Shown: positions 24,867-34,537, counted from the stretch's first letter. The stretch: DNA of 64,000 bases from Bacillota bacterium (GCA_023398335.1 JAEWSJ010000002.1:10001-74000), one strand, 5' to 3'. The notes: a model not told the origin generated them from the sequence alone. Made by a program: numbers and translations.

Positions 24867-25644
24867 ATTAGAACATATTATTAAAGACTTCAAAACTGAC
24901 AATGGAATTAACCATGTTCTAAAAGATATCAGTATTACTATTAACGATGGTGATTTTATCTCTGTAATTGGCTCTAATGGTTCAGGTAAATCAACTTTAT
25001 TAAACACTATTGCTGGTTCTTTTTTACCAACCAGTGGAAAAATATCTTTCGGAGACGATGATGTCACTTCACTAAAAGAACATAAGCGAGCGAAATACAT
25101 CGGTCGAGTCTTCCAAGATCCGAATGTTGGAACTATCGGAGATATTTCAATCGAAGAAAATCTAGCTCTTGCCATCAAACGAGGCGATAAAAGATCACTT
25201 AAATGGGCTTTAAAAAAAGAATACATTCCTTTATATCAGGAAAAACTTGCTCCGCTTAACTTAAATCTTGAAAATCGTTTAGGAGAAAAAGTTAAGTCTC
25301 TATCCGGTGGACAAAGACAAGCCGTAACTTTATTGATGGCCACACTAAAAAAGCCTGAGATTCTTCTTCTTGATGAACATACCGCAGCTTTAGATCCGAA
25401 AACATCTAAAAAAATTATGAAGTTAACAGAAGATTTAATTGCGGAAAATCATCTTACCGCAATAATGATTACGCACAATATGAAAGATGCACTAAAATAC
25501 GGTAATAGATTGGTAATGATTTCTAATGGAAAAATAATATTCGATTGTCTTAAAGATGAAAAAGACAAATTAACCGTTGAAGACTTATACTCTAAATTTG
25601 ATTTAGCAGAAAAAGATACCTCCCTTGATTCTGCAATAGAATAA
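24859..25644 (+). CDS. ABC transporter ATPase (TrpZ-like)
   Basis: The 261-residue cytoplasmic ATPase of the aromatic-amino-acid-type importer has Walker A GSNGSGKST, Q-loop VFQDPNVG, signature LSGGQRQA, Walker B ILLLDEHTAALDP and H-loop MITHNMKDA. DEHTAALDPKT is typical of the COG1101 subgroup that pairs with COG2984 and COG4120 subunits. GGAGG inside the permease end serves as its ribosome-binding site. A strong terminator follows. Confidence 0.93.
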   Translation: MIKLEHIIKDFKTDNGINHVLKDISITINDGDFISVIGSNGSGKSTLLNTIAGSFLPTSGKISFGDDDVTSLKEHKRAKYIGRVFQDPNVGTIGDISIEENLALAIKRGDKRSLKWALKKEYIPLYQEKLAPLNLNLENRLGEKVKSLSGGQRQAVTLLMATLKKPEILLLDEHTAALDPKTSKKIMKLTEDLIAENHLTAIMITHNMKDALKYGNRLVMISNGKIIFDCLKDEKDKLTVEDLYSKFDLAEKDTSLDSAIE

Positions 25645-25647
25645 CTT

Positions 25648-25683
25648 AAAAAGGTCCGGTACATTACAGTATCGGACCTTTTA
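25648..25683. terminator. Bidirectional terminator
   Basis: Stem AAAAGGTCCG-GTAC with GTA-CGGACCTTTT; A and T runs on the two sides allow it to end both the ABC operon (plus) and the convergent CvpA-like gene (minus). Confidence 0.88.
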
Positions 25684-25700
25684 ATTATGCTTAAATTAAG

Positions 25701-26477
25701 TTACGCAGCAATGTACATATTTATTAATTGTTGAATGAAGTTTTGCTCGTAAATCATTTTACCAATTGACCAAGAAGATGGATCATCTAATTTTAATTGT
25801 CCAACGATAAATGTGTTAACTTCTGGAATACATGTAAAGAAGTTAAGTCCATATGAGATAACAGCAACAAAAACGACCCCAATAGCAACTCCCATTACCG
25901 CACCTAACAATCTATTTAAACCACCGATAATGGCGATTTTATTAATTTTATTAGTGAAGTGTTTCAAGATTGCAACAATAATCAACATAATGATAAACAC
26001 TACGATAAATGATCCTGCAGTAAACGCAAGGCCAGATACTCCTTCGGCCATATATGTACCGATAGCTTTTGTGCCAATATCTGGAATGAGTGGAATAATA
26101 AGAGGAATAAGTAAATTTGCTACTGCGGTTGGTAATCCACTTTGTTCAAAATATCCCGGTAATAAAGTTTGAGCTTCAGTCTTATTAATTATAAGAGATA
26201 AAGCATCATTCTTACTTACTAACCAATTATAAACAGATTCAGTGACTTTAGTACCCCAACCGGTAGAAGAAGCAATCCATTCTCCTAATGGTTTAGCAAC
26301 AAAGAAAGCTACTAATATAGCAACGGCTAATCCAAAGAACGAAACAAGAGAATAAAGAAAGCCTTTCTTTATTCCTACAAACACCGAAGCAACAACAATA
26401 AGCAAGTAGATAATAGAAATCCAATCAAAGAATATACTTTGACCAGTAGCCGGAAGAATTGAACCCGAATCAATCAT
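25701..26477 (-). CDS. CvpA-like membrane protein
   Basis: The 258-residue protein has four predicted transmembrane segments. The first (SIIYLLIVVASVFVGIKKG, then FLYSLVSFFGLAVAILVAFF) matches the CvpA/colicin V production family start. The last pair surrounds NRLLGAVMGVAIGVVFVAVI, the family's glycine-rich C-terminal signature. CvpA-type proteins are linked to envelope homeostasis, without a settled biochemical role. It has a central insertion (about residues 85-125) longer than in typical CvpA. AGGAGA precedes the ATG. It follows another membrane-protein gene by ten bases. Confidence 0.7.
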   Translation of the reverse strand: MIDSGSILPATGQSIFFDWISIIYLLIVVASVFVGIKKGFLYSLVSFFGLAVAILVAFFVAKPLGEWIASSTGWGTKVTESVYNWLVSKNDALSLIINKTEAQTLLPGYFEQSGLPTAVANLLIPLIIPLIPDIGTKAIGTYMAEGVSGLAFTAGSFIVVFIIMLIIVAILKHFTNKINKIAIIGGLNRLLGAVMGVAIGVVFVAVISYGLNFFTCIPEVNTFIVGQLKLDDPSSWSIGKMIYEQNFIQQLINMYIAA

Positions 26478-26487
26478 TGTTTTTCTC

Positions 26488-26982
26488 CTATTTTACAAGT
26501 GTTGAACCAACACTTGCTAAAGCTCCAACGAACGAACAAATACCCATTATCATCGCTCCGTTACCAAGTGCGGCTGTAGATTTAGCAACCTCTGTTCCAC
26601 CAATAATTAATGAACCATTAACGCTTGAGAAGAATGCTGGAGTACAGAAGAATAAAATACCCGCAGTTAAGAGAAGTAAAGCACTTAAATAACCGATGTA
26701 TTTACATTTTACTGTACCTAGTGAAGCTAATGCACCAACAACTAAAACTATAATTGCGGCCAATAAACCCGGAACTAAATCCAAACTATTTTCACCATCT
26801 CCAAACGCAACTTGAATTACAGAAAACGAGCCTAATGAGACTTTCTTTCCTAATACTGTCATTGATAAATCAACAGCAGACATTGTCATGAACGCTAACG
26901 AAATTAATGATGCTAGTGCAGCAATAATTGATAAAATGAGACATAAACTAACTTTAGACTTTTTTTTACGCGATTTTGCCAT
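26488..26982 (-). CDS. Four-TM membrane protein of unknown function
   Basis: I do not recognise the family. The 164-residue protein starts with a highly basic tail (MAKSRKKKSK). Four hydrophobic segments follow at about 10-34, 66-90, 92-112 and 130-155, with a short external loop after the first. AGGAGGG precedes the ATG. It is the first gene of a two-gene unit with the CvpA-like gene. No promoter stands out in the 127-bp gap to the GNAT gene. Confidence 0.7.
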   Translation of the reverse strand: MAKSRKKKSKVSLCLILSIIAALASLISLAFMTMSAVDLSMTVLGKKVSLGSFSVIQVAFGDGENSLDLVPGLLAAIIVLVVGALASLGTVKCKYIGYLSALLLLTAGILFFCTPAFFSSVNGSLIIGGTEVAKSTAALGNGAMIMGICSFVGALASVGSTLVK

Positions 26983-27109
26983 AAATTTTCCCTCCTGTTA
27001 TAAATATAATTTTAATCGTAAAATGCAATTAAAACAAGGATAAATTATTAAGCAAAATTAATCGATAATTTGAAGAATAAGATAGAATGTAATTAAGGAG
27101 AAAACCACA

Positions 27110-27340
27110 ATGGCAGAATTAACGCTTAAAGAAGATAATAATCAAGTAGGCTATGTCGATTACACTTTGGAGAACAACATCATATATATTAATAAAGTTT
27201 TTGTTTCTCCTTACTATCGCGGTCAAGGAAAAGCTAAAATATTAATGGAAAAAATAATTGCTTTTGCCAATAATAACGACTATACGATCAAACCTCTTTG
27301 TTCCTACGCCCGCAAATACTTCGAAGATAACAATCTATAA
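27110..27340 (+). CDS. Small GNAT-type acetyltransferase (NATD1/YjdJ-like)
   Basis: This 76-residue protein matches the minimal NATD1/COG2388 family. It has GYVDYTLENNIIYINKVFVSP, then YRGQGKAKILMEKIIAF (acetyl-CoA-binding RGxGxA motif) and the C-terminal PLCSYARKYFEDN with conserved Cys-Ser-Tyr. Its substrate is unknown. AAGGAG precedes the ATG. It appears monocistronic. Confidence 0.9.
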   Translation: MAELTLKEDNNQVGYVDYTLENNIIYINKVFVSPYYRGQGKAKILMEKIIAFANNNDYTIKPLCSYARKYFEDNNL

Positions 27341-27433
27341 TTTAACTAATAAACGTTCACAGTTTTAACTTTTTCTTTCTTTTTGAATAAAAACGCATAT
27401 AATATAAGGAAACACAAAAAGAGAGAAGAAAAC

Positions 27434-28630
27434 ATGACCGAATTATTATTAAAAATGTTCGTAAAGAACTACAAAGACGTTAAAGACCCTAAAGTAAGAG
27501 AACATTATGGTGTCCTTGGCGCTGTTTTCGGCCTTATTACAAACTTCTTATTATTTGCAAGTAAAATTACCATTGGTATTCTTTTTGCTAATGTCTCAAT
27601 ATTAGCAGATGGTTTAAATAACCTTTCTGATTTTGGTAATTGTTTCATAACTTTATTCGGCTTTAAGCTCTCATCTAAGCCAGCGGATAAAGATCATCCT
27701 TTTGGTCACAAAAGAATGGAATATATCATTTCACTTATTGTTTCTGTAATCATTATTTCCTTAGGTATTAGCATTGGGCGTGACGCGATAAGTAGCATCA
27801 TTAATCCTGGTGAAAAACCTGCTCAAATAATAATATTAATTATAGTATTAAGTGTTTCGGTATTTCTTAAAGTCCTCCAAGGAATTCTTTATTTTTCTTT
27901 AGGAAAGAGAATTGATTCTATCGCCTTAAAAGCAACTGGTGCCGATTCGAGAAACGATGTTCTTGCCACTATTGGAGTTATCATCGGAGTTATTATTAGT
28001 TACTACACAGGCTTTACAAGAATCGATGGAATAATCGCATTAGTTGTTGCAGTCTTTGTCTGTATTTCCGGCATAAAGATTCTTATTGATACTTCTGATA
28101 TATTACTTGGGGAAAAGCCAAGCCAAGAAATCATTGACAATTTCGTAAAAACAGTTATGTCTTCTCGCGAAGTTCTCGGTGTTCACGATATTGAGATGCA
28201 CTGCTATGGTCCAAACCAAATATACGCTTCCTGTCATGCCGAAGTTGATTCGTCTAAAAACATTCTAGAAATTCACGATGCAATAGATAACACTGAAAGA
28301 AAATGTATGGAAAAACTCCATATTCAAACAGTAATACATATGGATCCAGTTGTAATTAATGATCCATTAACAAAAGAATACAAAAAATTAGTTAAGGAAG
28401 CATTAGCAGAAATTGATTCTTCCTTGATGTTCCATGATTTTAGAATTGTATCTGGACCAACACATGTAAACTGCGTTTTCGATATTATCTTGCCATTTGA
28501 TAAAAAAGATAAAGCTTCAGAAATTAAAGGGCAACTAACGAAAAAAATAAGGAAAATCAAACCTAATACTTTCTTAGTTATTAACTTTGATGATGAATAT
28601 ACCACATTAACCTGCAGTAAAAAAGAATAA
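27434..28630 (+). CDS. Cation diffusion facilitator (CDF) metal exporter
   Basis: The 398-residue membrane antiporter exports divalent metals such as Zn, Mn or Fe against protons. It has six TM segments with the family sites ADGLNNLSDFGN (metal site in TM2), DHPFGHKRMEY, GADSRNDVLAT (TM5 site) and a long cytoplasmic C-terminal domain (VLGVHDIEMHCYGP). The DGLNN site (D-x3-N where Zn transporters have H or D) suggests Mn or Fe over Zn, which is inference. The ATG at 27434 is chosen because the in-frame upstream ATG at 27383 lies before a -10-like TATAAT at 27398-27403. Confidence 0.9.
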   Translation: MTELLLKMFVKNYKDVKDPKVREHYGVLGAVFGLITNFLLFASKITIGILFANVSILADGLNNLSDFGNCFITLFGFKLSSKPADKDHPFGHKRMEYIISLIVSVIIISLGISIGRDAISSIINPGEKPAQIIILIIVLSVSVFLKVLQGILYFSLGKRIDSIALKATGADSRNDVLATIGVIIGVIISYYTGFTRIDGIIALVVAVFVCISGIKILIDTSDILLGEKPSQEIIDNFVKTVMSSREVLGVHDIEMHCYGPNQIYASCHAEVDSSKNILEIHDAIDNTERKCMEKLHIQTVIHMDPVVINDPLTKEYKKLVKEALAEIDSSLMFHDFRIVSGPTHVNCVFDIILPFDKKDKASEIKGQLTKKIRKIKPNTFLVINFDDEYTTLTCSKKE

Positions 28631-28695
28631 ATACATTTTTATTGCTAAAAAAAGAATGTAAATCCTTTTTTTCAATTTTACTTTAGTCAAAATAT

Positions 28696-28712
28696 CTTGT
28701 ATATTATACAAG
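28696..28712. promoter_or_regulatory. Perfect 17-bp palindrome upstream of lysS
   Basis: CTTGTATATTATACAAG is a perfect inverted repeat about a single central base, 38 bp before the lysS start. It contains -10-like hexamers (TATTAT/TATACA), so it may be an operator overlapping the lysS promoter. Confidence 0.45.
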
Positions 28713-28750
28713 GTATATATTTTTAATATATAAAGAAAAAGAGGTACTAT

Positions 28751-30235
28751 ATGAGTGAAAGACAACTAACAGATCAAGAGATTGCCCGTCGTAGCAAGCT
28801 TGAAAAATACCAAGAACTAGGAATAAATCCATTCGGACAAAAATTTGTTCGTAATTGCTTAAGTTCCGATGTAAGAACTAAATACGGTGAATTAAATGAC
28901 GAACAATTAGCGGCCAATACTGAAGAAGTTATTCTTGCTGGTCGTATTAAATTTATTAGAAAGATGGGTAAAGCTTCCTTCTTCTCCTTCCAAGATAAGG
29001 GCGGAAAGATGCAAGCCTACATCTCAATCGATACCGTCGGTGAAGAAAACTACAATTTATTCAAAATGGCTGATATCGGTGATATTTGTGGTGTTCAAGG
29101 CCACGTTATGAAAACAAGAACTGGAGAATTAACAGTTAAAGTTTCCCATTACACTCACCTTGTTAAGGCTTTACAACCATTACCAGAAAAATTCCACGGT
29201 TTAACAGATATTGAAGAAAGATATAGAAAACGTTACGTTGATTTAATTATGAACGAAGACGCTTTCAGAGTCGCTTTCTTAAGACCAAAAATTGTTAGAG
29301 AAATTCAATCATTCCTTGATAATAAAGGCTATATTGAAGTTGAAACATCAATTCTTCAACCAATTCTAGGTGGAGCTTCTGCTCGTCCGTTCATTACTCA
29401 CCACAATACATTAGATAAGGATTTCTACTTACGTATCGCAACGGAATTATCACTTAAAAAACTTATCGTTGGTGGAATGGAAAAAGTATATGAAATGGGT
29501 CGTATGTTCCGTAACGAAGGTATGGATACCACCCACAACCCAGAATTCACAACTCTTGAATTATATTGTGCCTATGGTGATTTACAAGATATGATGGATT
29601 TAACCGAAGAAATGTTCCGCTCTCTTGCTTTACAAGTAAGACAAAGCACTACAATTACATGGTTAGGCCATGAAATTGATCTTGCTCCTAAATTTAAACG
29701 CGCTTCAATGTGCGAATTAATCAAAGAAAAAACCGGTATTGATTTTGTTCAAGTTAAATCAACCGAAGAAGCTCTTGCTCTTGCAAAAGAACATAAAGTC
29801 CCAGTTGAAAAACACTTCACTTATGGTCATATAGTTAATGCCTTCTTTGAACAATTCGTCGAAGAAGATTTAGTCCAACCAACATTTGTTACTGGACACC
29901 CAATCGAAATCTCACCTCTTACTCAAAAAGATGAAAAAGATCCTCGTTTTGTTAAAAGATTTGAATTATATATTTCTTGTAAAGAAATGTGCAATGCTTA
30001 CACAGAACTAAATGATCCTATTGATCAAAGAGAAAGATTCGAAGCTCAACTAGCGGAAAGAAATATGGGTAATGAAGAAGCCAATGAAATTGATTACAGT
30101 TTCCTTGACGCCCTTGAATATGGAATGCCACCTGCTGGTGGTATTGGATATGGTATCGATCGTTTAGTCATGTTCTTAACAAGTTCAGATTCTATTCGTG
30201 ATGTTATCTTATTCCCAACAATGAGAGATAGATAA
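28751..30235 (+). CDS. lysS: Lysyl-tRNA synthetase (class II)
   Basis: The enzyme charges tRNA-Lys with lysine. The 494 residues have the usual length: an N-terminal OB-fold anticodon-binding domain (residues about 55-145), then class II motif 1 around FLDNKGYIEVETSILQP. Motif 2 is RMFRNEGMDTTHNPEFTTLE and motif 3 is GIGYGIDRLVM. GAGG lies upstream of the ATG. No T-box is visible. A tRNA-Lys(CUU) gene lies at 43839-43914. Confidence 0.98.
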   Translation: MSERQLTDQEIARRSKLEKYQELGINPFGQKFVRNCLSSDVRTKYGELNDEQLAANTEEVILAGRIKFIRKMGKASFFSFQDKGGKMQAYISIDTVGEENYNLFKMADIGDICGVQGHVMKTRTGELTVKVSHYTHLVKALQPLPEKFHGLTDIEERYRKRYVDLIMNEDAFRVAFLRPKIVREIQSFLDNKGYIEVETSILQPILGGASARPFITHHNTLDKDFYLRIATELSLKKLIVGGMEKVYEMGRMFRNEGMDTTHNPEFTTLELYCAYGDLQDMMDLTEEMFRSLALQVRQSTTITWLGHEIDLAPKFKRASMCELIKEKTGIDFVQVKSTEEALALAKEHKVPVEKHFTYGHIVNAFFEQFVEEDLVQPTFVTGHPIEISPLTQKDEKDPRFVKRFELYISCKEMCNAYTELNDPIDQRERFEAQLAERNMGNEEANEIDYSFLDALEYGMPPAGGIGYGIDRLVMFLTSSDSIRDVILFPTMRDR

Positions 30236-30243
30236 TTAAAAAA

Positions 30244-30279
30244 TAAAGTTTTCCTGAATTTATTTCGAGAGAACTTTTT
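30244..30279. terminator. Terminator between lysS and ribF
   Basis: Imperfect stem AAAGTTTTC/GAGAACTTT followed by TTTT on the plus strand; A-rich on the other side, so it may also end ribF on the minus strand. Confidence 0.6.
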
Positions 30280-31186
30280 AAATCTTGTATTTTTTTTGTA
30301 TATATTCCTTATTATTAGTAAGCTCATTAATTAATTCATTTATGCTGCTGAATTTTTTTTCGCTTCTAATATATTCAACAAATTCTAACTTTACTTGAGA
30401 AGAATAAATATCTTGATCAAAATCGAATATATTAGTTTCAATAGTTGGTGCATCTAATTCATCAATAGTTGGATGAGTTCCGATGTTTGTCATAGATAAA
30501 TACTGTTTATTATTATAGGTTAATATCGTGGCGTATACTCCTCGAGGTGGGATTAAATAAGCGTCAATTACCAATATGTTAGCAGTTCTAAATCCAAGTC
30601 TTGCCCCGTTAGATAAACCATGTTTAACTTCACCTTTAACATAATAGTTTCTACCTAATAATTTATTAGCTTCTTCAATTTTTTTATTGGTAATCAGTTT
30701 GATGATTTCACTCGTTGATACTTTCCCACGTTCGTCAAAAACAAAATCAACTACTTCAACAGGATAATATTTTTTAAGTAGATTAACGTCTCCTTGCGCT
30801 TTAGCCCCAAAACGGAAATCTGAACCCACAAATATGCTTTTAATCGTCAAGGAAGATAATATCTTATCAATGAAATCTAAAGAAGACATGTTCATAATTG
30901 ATGGGGAAAACTCAACGACAAAAAGATAATCTACTCCAAGAGAAGATAATAATTCTTTCCGATCTTCTATCGTTGTCAGCAACCCACGATCTTTGCGCTT
31001 ATCAGTTAGTGATTTAACACTGCCACCGAAAGTAAAAACTCCAACTTTAACCCCGGGTTGTTTTGCTGAATTAATAAGGTGTTGGTGGCCTATATGTAGT
31101 CCATCAAAAAAGCCTAAGCATAAATTAATGCGCTCATTTTGTTTATTAAAATTAAAACCGTTTGAATAATTATATACTTCTATCAT
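30278..31186 (-). CDS. ribF: Bifunctional riboflavin kinase / FAD synthetase
   Basis: RibF makes FMN and then FAD from riboflavin. The 302-residue protein has an N-terminal FAD synthetase (nucleotidyltransferase) with GFFDGLHIGHQ (HxGH-type), FVGSDFRFG and STSEI. A C-terminal riboflavin kinase follows, with GRNYYVKGEVKHG, LGFRTANI (PTxN-type), PPRGVYAT and NIGTHPTID. In the kinase motif, FRTANI stands where most have FPTANI. The cluster ribF-truB on the minus strand is the usual Firmicutes neighbourhood. Confidence 0.94.
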   Translation of the reverse strand: MIEVYNYSNGFNFNKQNERINLCLGFFDGLHIGHQHLINSAKQPGVKVGVFTFGGSVKSLTDKRKDRGLLTTIEDRKELLSSLGVDYLFVVEFSPSIMNMSSLDFIDKILSSLTIKSIFVGSDFRFGAKAQGDVNLLKKYYPVEVVDFVFDERGKVSTSEIIKLITNKKIEEANKLLGRNYYVKGEVKHGLSNGARLGFRTANILVIDAYLIPPRGVYATILTYNNKQYLSMTNIGTHPTIDELDAPTIETNIFDFDQDIYSSQVKLEFVEYIRSEKKFSSINELINELTNNKEYIQKKYKI

Positions 31187-31197
31187 TTAAATTCTTG

Positions 31198-32040
31198 TTA
31201 AAATACTTTCTCACATTTATAGACATTAGTCTCATCATCTTTATAATATATCGCTCTTTCAAGTCCATATTCATCTAAGATTAATATTCTCTCATCTTTT
31301 TCATCTAAGGTAATTGGATTGCCGTTTTCAACCGCTTTTAAATTCTTTCCTTTAACGTTAACTTGCTTAAATTTAATTGCATCTTTAATACGAATAACAC
31401 TCTTTTCAGAAACGTTATCAATTGTATAGGCGTCCGCTAAATCAAACTCACCAACTCTTGTTCTTCTTAAATAAGTAAGGTGACCGACTTCTTTTAATTT
31501 ATTTGCTAAAGATTCTGCCAAAGTACGAATATAAGTCCCTTTTGAAACCTTTGCTTCAAAGGTAATATTATTTGGTCGATATAAGATTAAATTAAATGAC
31601 AATACTTCTATCTCCCTTTCGACACGTTCAACTTCAATTCCTTCACGTGCGTATTTATATAAAGGTTGCCCATGAAGTTTAACCGCTGAATACATCGGTG
31701 GAGTTTGCATTTGCTTTCCCATAAGAGATTTCATCGCTTTCTCGATTTCTTCGTTTGAATGAAAATCAGGTTTCTTTTCTTTGATTACCATTCCGTCTAA
31801 ATCACCTGTATCAGTCTTTTCGCCAAGTTTCAATATTCCAACGTAAGTCTTAGTATCAGATTCCAAATATGTTAATATTTTTGTTCCTTTATTAATTCCA
31901 CAAATTACAAGGCCACGTGCAAAAGGATCAAGAGTTCCAGCGTGTCCTACTTTGGAGGTTCCGAAGGTTCTTTTGATTTTTACATCGACACCGGTAGTGG
32001 TGATTCCTGTTTCTTTATCGACTAAAACAATTCCATCCAT
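31198..32040 (-). CDS. truB: tRNA pseudouridine-55 synthase
   Basis: TruB converts U55 of tRNA to pseudouridine. The 280-residue protein has the catalytic motif HAGTLDPFARGLV with the nucleophilic Asp, preceded by VDKETGITT. QTPPMYSAVKLHGQPLYKYAR and GTYIRTLAESL follow. A C-terminal PUA-like part is present. It lies 11 bases upstream of ribF in the same operon. Confidence 0.96.
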   Translation of the reverse strand: MDGIVLVDKETGITTTGVDVKIKRTFGTSKVGHAGTLDPFARGLVICGINKGTKILTYLESDTKTYVGILKLGEKTDTGDLDGMVIKEKKPDFHSNEEIEKAMKSLMGKQMQTPPMYSAVKLHGQPLYKYAREGIEVERVEREIEVLSFNLILYRPNNITFEAKVSKGTYIRTLAESLANKLKEVGHLTYLRRTRVGEFDLADAYTIDNVSEKSVIRIKDAIKFKQVNVKGKNLKAVENGNPITLDEKDERILILDEYGLERAIYYKDDETNVYKCEKVF

Positions 32041-32117
32041 ATTTGTGCAACTTTCCTTACTTTTTTATTATATAATATTTTGGAACATAAAAGAGAGAAT
32101 AAGGATAAGAAATATTT

Positions 32118-33326
32118 ATGACAGATGATCAAACATTACTAGCCTGTATAAGAAAAGCCGACTTTGACTTTGGTCTTATAAATGATGGCGATAGAATTAT
32201 GGTTGGACTAAGCGGTGGAAAAGACTCGATGGTCTTAGTTCGTATACTTAATAATTATCGCAAGTTTAGGGATAAGAACTTTTCTTTTGTCGCAGTTTTC
32301 TTAGACCTTGGATTTGATAATCCTCAAATCGAAGATATGAAGAAATACGCTGAGAAAGAAAACTTTGAACTTGTAATATATAACGCTAGAGATGTTGCCC
32401 CAATACTTAGACAACATAAACAAAATGGATTATTACCTTGTTCAATCTGTTCGCGCATGAAAAAAGCTTGTATCAATCAAGCGGCTCACGAATTTAACAT
32501 TACAAAAGTAGCTTTTGCTCATCACGCAGATGACGCAATTGAAACGTTATTTATGAATATGACTTATGGTGGAAGAGTGGCAACTTTTGCTCCAAAAATG
32601 TTCTTATCTAATGAAAAAATAACTTTCATTCGTCCGTTAATTTACGCTAGAGAAGAAGACATTATTAAATATGCCAAACATCATGAAATTCCAATCTTTA
32701 AAAACAACTGCGGAAATGACAAAAAAACTAAAAGAGAAGAATTTAAGCAACTTATCAAAGATATGTATAAGAAGTTTCCTGAAGCTAAGAGTAATTATTT
32801 AACCATGATAACAAACGTTGATAAATTCGATTTATGGTTTGAAGACTTAGGTTTCTTTGATGGTCATGGAATAATGATTAAAAAAGCTTTAACTACTTCA
32901 GATATTTTAGATTGTCTTCAAATACGTAAAGAAGTATTTATCAAGGAACAAGGTGTTAATAGTTTAATTGAATTTGATGAAAACGATAAAACCGCTACGC
33001 ATTTCTTATTAACTTATAATTCAGTGCCATGCGGTACTATTAGAATAATTAAAACAGAAGACGGATATAAATTCACTCGACTTGCTGTCTTAAAGGAATA
33101 TAGAGGAAAAGGATTAGGAACTACATTAGTTCATTTTGTAGAGAAGAAATTATCGCAAGAACACGCTCCTCTTCATATAGTTTTAGATTCTCAACTTCAC
33201 GCTTTAGATTTCTATAAGAAACTTGAATATAAAGAGTGTTCCGAACATTTTACAGAAGCGGGAATTGAGCATGTTCAAGTTGAAAAGACCATACTAAAAC
33301 CAATTATGGATAAAGAGAGAAAGTAA
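32118..33326 (+). CDS. TtcA-like tRNA thiolase fused to a GNAT acetyltransferase domain
   Basis: Residues 1 to about 245 form a PP-loop ATPase of the TtcA/TilS superfamily with SGGKDS (32-37). The CSICSRMKK Cys pair (108, 111) is used for the Fe-S cluster in TtcA-type thiolases, and AFAHHADDAIETLFMN and RPLIYAREEDI follow. Residues about 250-395 are a GNAT domain: IRKEVFIKEQGV, ATHFLLTYNSVPCGTIRI, then FTRLAVLKEYRGKGLGTTL with the acetyl-CoA loop, resembling ElaA-type acetyltransferases. The fusion is continuous, with no internal start or stop between domains. tRNA 2-thiolation plus acetylation is inference. Confidence 0.85.
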   Translation: MTDDQTLLACIRKADFDFGLINDGDRIMVGLSGGKDSMVLVRILNNYRKFRDKNFSFVAVFLDLGFDNPQIEDMKKYAEKENFELVIYNARDVAPILRQHKQNGLLPCSICSRMKKACINQAAHEFNITKVAFAHHADDAIETLFMNMTYGGRVATFAPKMFLSNEKITFIRPLIYAREEDIIKYAKHHEIPIFKNNCGNDKKTKREEFKQLIKDMYKKFPEAKSNYLTMITNVDKFDLWFEDLGFFDGHGIMIKKALTTSDILDCLQIRKEVFIKEQGVNSLIEFDENDKTATHFLLTYNSVPCGTIRIIKTEDGYKFTRLAVLKEYRGKGLGTTLVHFVEKKLSQEHAPLHIVLDSQLHALDFYKKLEYKECSEHFTEAGIEHVQVEKTILKPIMDKERK

Positions 33327-33327
33327 A

Positions 33328-34278
33328 ATGCGTTATTTTGTTAGTTATGCGTCTGTTTATCAAAATGACGACACTTTAAAAAGAGCACGACTCCGTTTAC
33401 AAACATATAATATGTCGTGTAGATTTTTAAATAAAAAAATACCTAATAATTTAATAAGTAAAGAGTTTTTAGAGTTTCGTGAATATCTAATGAGTAAAGA
33501 ATTTACCAAGATATATTTTTTATCTCCTTATATTCTAAATGAAAATCAAATTGCTAAAGATATGATGAAATTACTCACGAGTTCGGGCGAAACAAACTAC
33601 TTTAACTTATGCTTAGAAACAATTAAAGATGAAATCAAAACTATAAAACTAAAAGGTAACTATAAAAACATAAATGTTACTGAAGTTTCTTCCGTTGATG
33701 AATATATAGAAAAATATCTTTCTTCCCCAAACGAATTATACAAATTAAAAGATAATGATGATTATAAAGATTTGATAATTTTCTTAAAATCAAATTTTAA
33801 TAAAGATAATGATCTTCTTTCTAATCTGTATTTAAAACTGCTAATTAATGACAGCAAATCCAAAGAAGATATTCTTAATATTATTTCTTTAGCTAAACCT
33901 TTATTAGAAAAAAAGAACGATGAAACATTATTGATATGTGGCTCCGCATATGAAAATCAAAACTATACTTCAAAAGATAAATATATCAAATCGTATAATT
34001 GCTACTTAAAAGCTAGTGAACATAATAATCCAGATGGATTATATTTAGTCGGTTTGTTTAATATGCTTGGATTAATAGGTGAAAAAGATTTGAATAAAGC
34101 TTATGAGTATTTTTCAAAAGCATCCGCATTTAATCAAACAGATGCAATCTCATGTTTAGGTATTTATTATTTATCAAAAGGCGATAAAAAAAACGCAAGA
34201 TTTTGGCTAGATAAAAGTGCAAAAAGAGGTGATTACAAAGCTCTTTTACTTTTAGATTCGGATTTCGACCGCAAATAG
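33328..34278 (+). CDS. Sel1-repeat protein with unknown N-terminal domain
   Basis: The 316-residue protein starts one base after the TtcA-GNAT stop, so the two are co-transcribed. The C-terminal part (about 205-316) has alpha-helical Sel1-like repeats (YNCYLKASEHNNPDGLYLVG, AYEYFSKASAFNQTDAISCL, ARFWLDKSAKRGDYKAL), which act as protein-binding scaffolds. Residues 1 to about 130 (MRYFVSYASVYQNDDTLKRA) are not recognised. A TIR-like or small-molecule-binding fold cannot be excluded. No signal peptide is evident. Confidence 0.65.
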   Translation: MRYFVSYASVYQNDDTLKRARLRLQTYNMSCRFLNKKIPNNLISKEFLEFREYLMSKEFTKIYFLSPYILNENQIAKDMMKLLTSSGETNYFNLCLETIKDEIKTIKLKGNYKNINVTEVSSVDEYIEKYLSSPNELYKLKDNDDYKDLIIFLKSNFNKDNDLLSNLYLKLLINDSKSKEDILNIISLAKPLLEKKNDETLLICGSAYENQNYTSKDKYIKSYNCYLKASEHNNPDGLYLVGLFNMLGLIGEKDLNKAYEYFSKASAFNQTDAISCLGIYYLSKGDKKNARFWLDKSAKRGDYKALLLLDSDFDRK

Positions 34279-34537
34279 AATTTAACTAATCAAAACCACA
34301 TGTAAATTATTACTAGTAAAAAGAACTATATTTGTTAATTGAAATAGTATATGCAACGTAAGAGATAATTTGAATAAAGAGCTAAAATATTCAGTCATTG
34401 AAGGGCTATTTGTAACGATAAGTATTATTATTTACTGTATTTCATAATCTTTAATTGATTTATAAGCATTCTAAAACTAGAAAATTGACCTTTATTGAAA
34501 AGGTAAATGCAACGATATTTATGGAGTCTAAAGTGAA

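Noticed and set aside
27383..27433. N-terminal extension of the CDF transporter
   Set aside because: It contains a -10-like TATAAT, and ATG 27434 has a ribosome-binding site.
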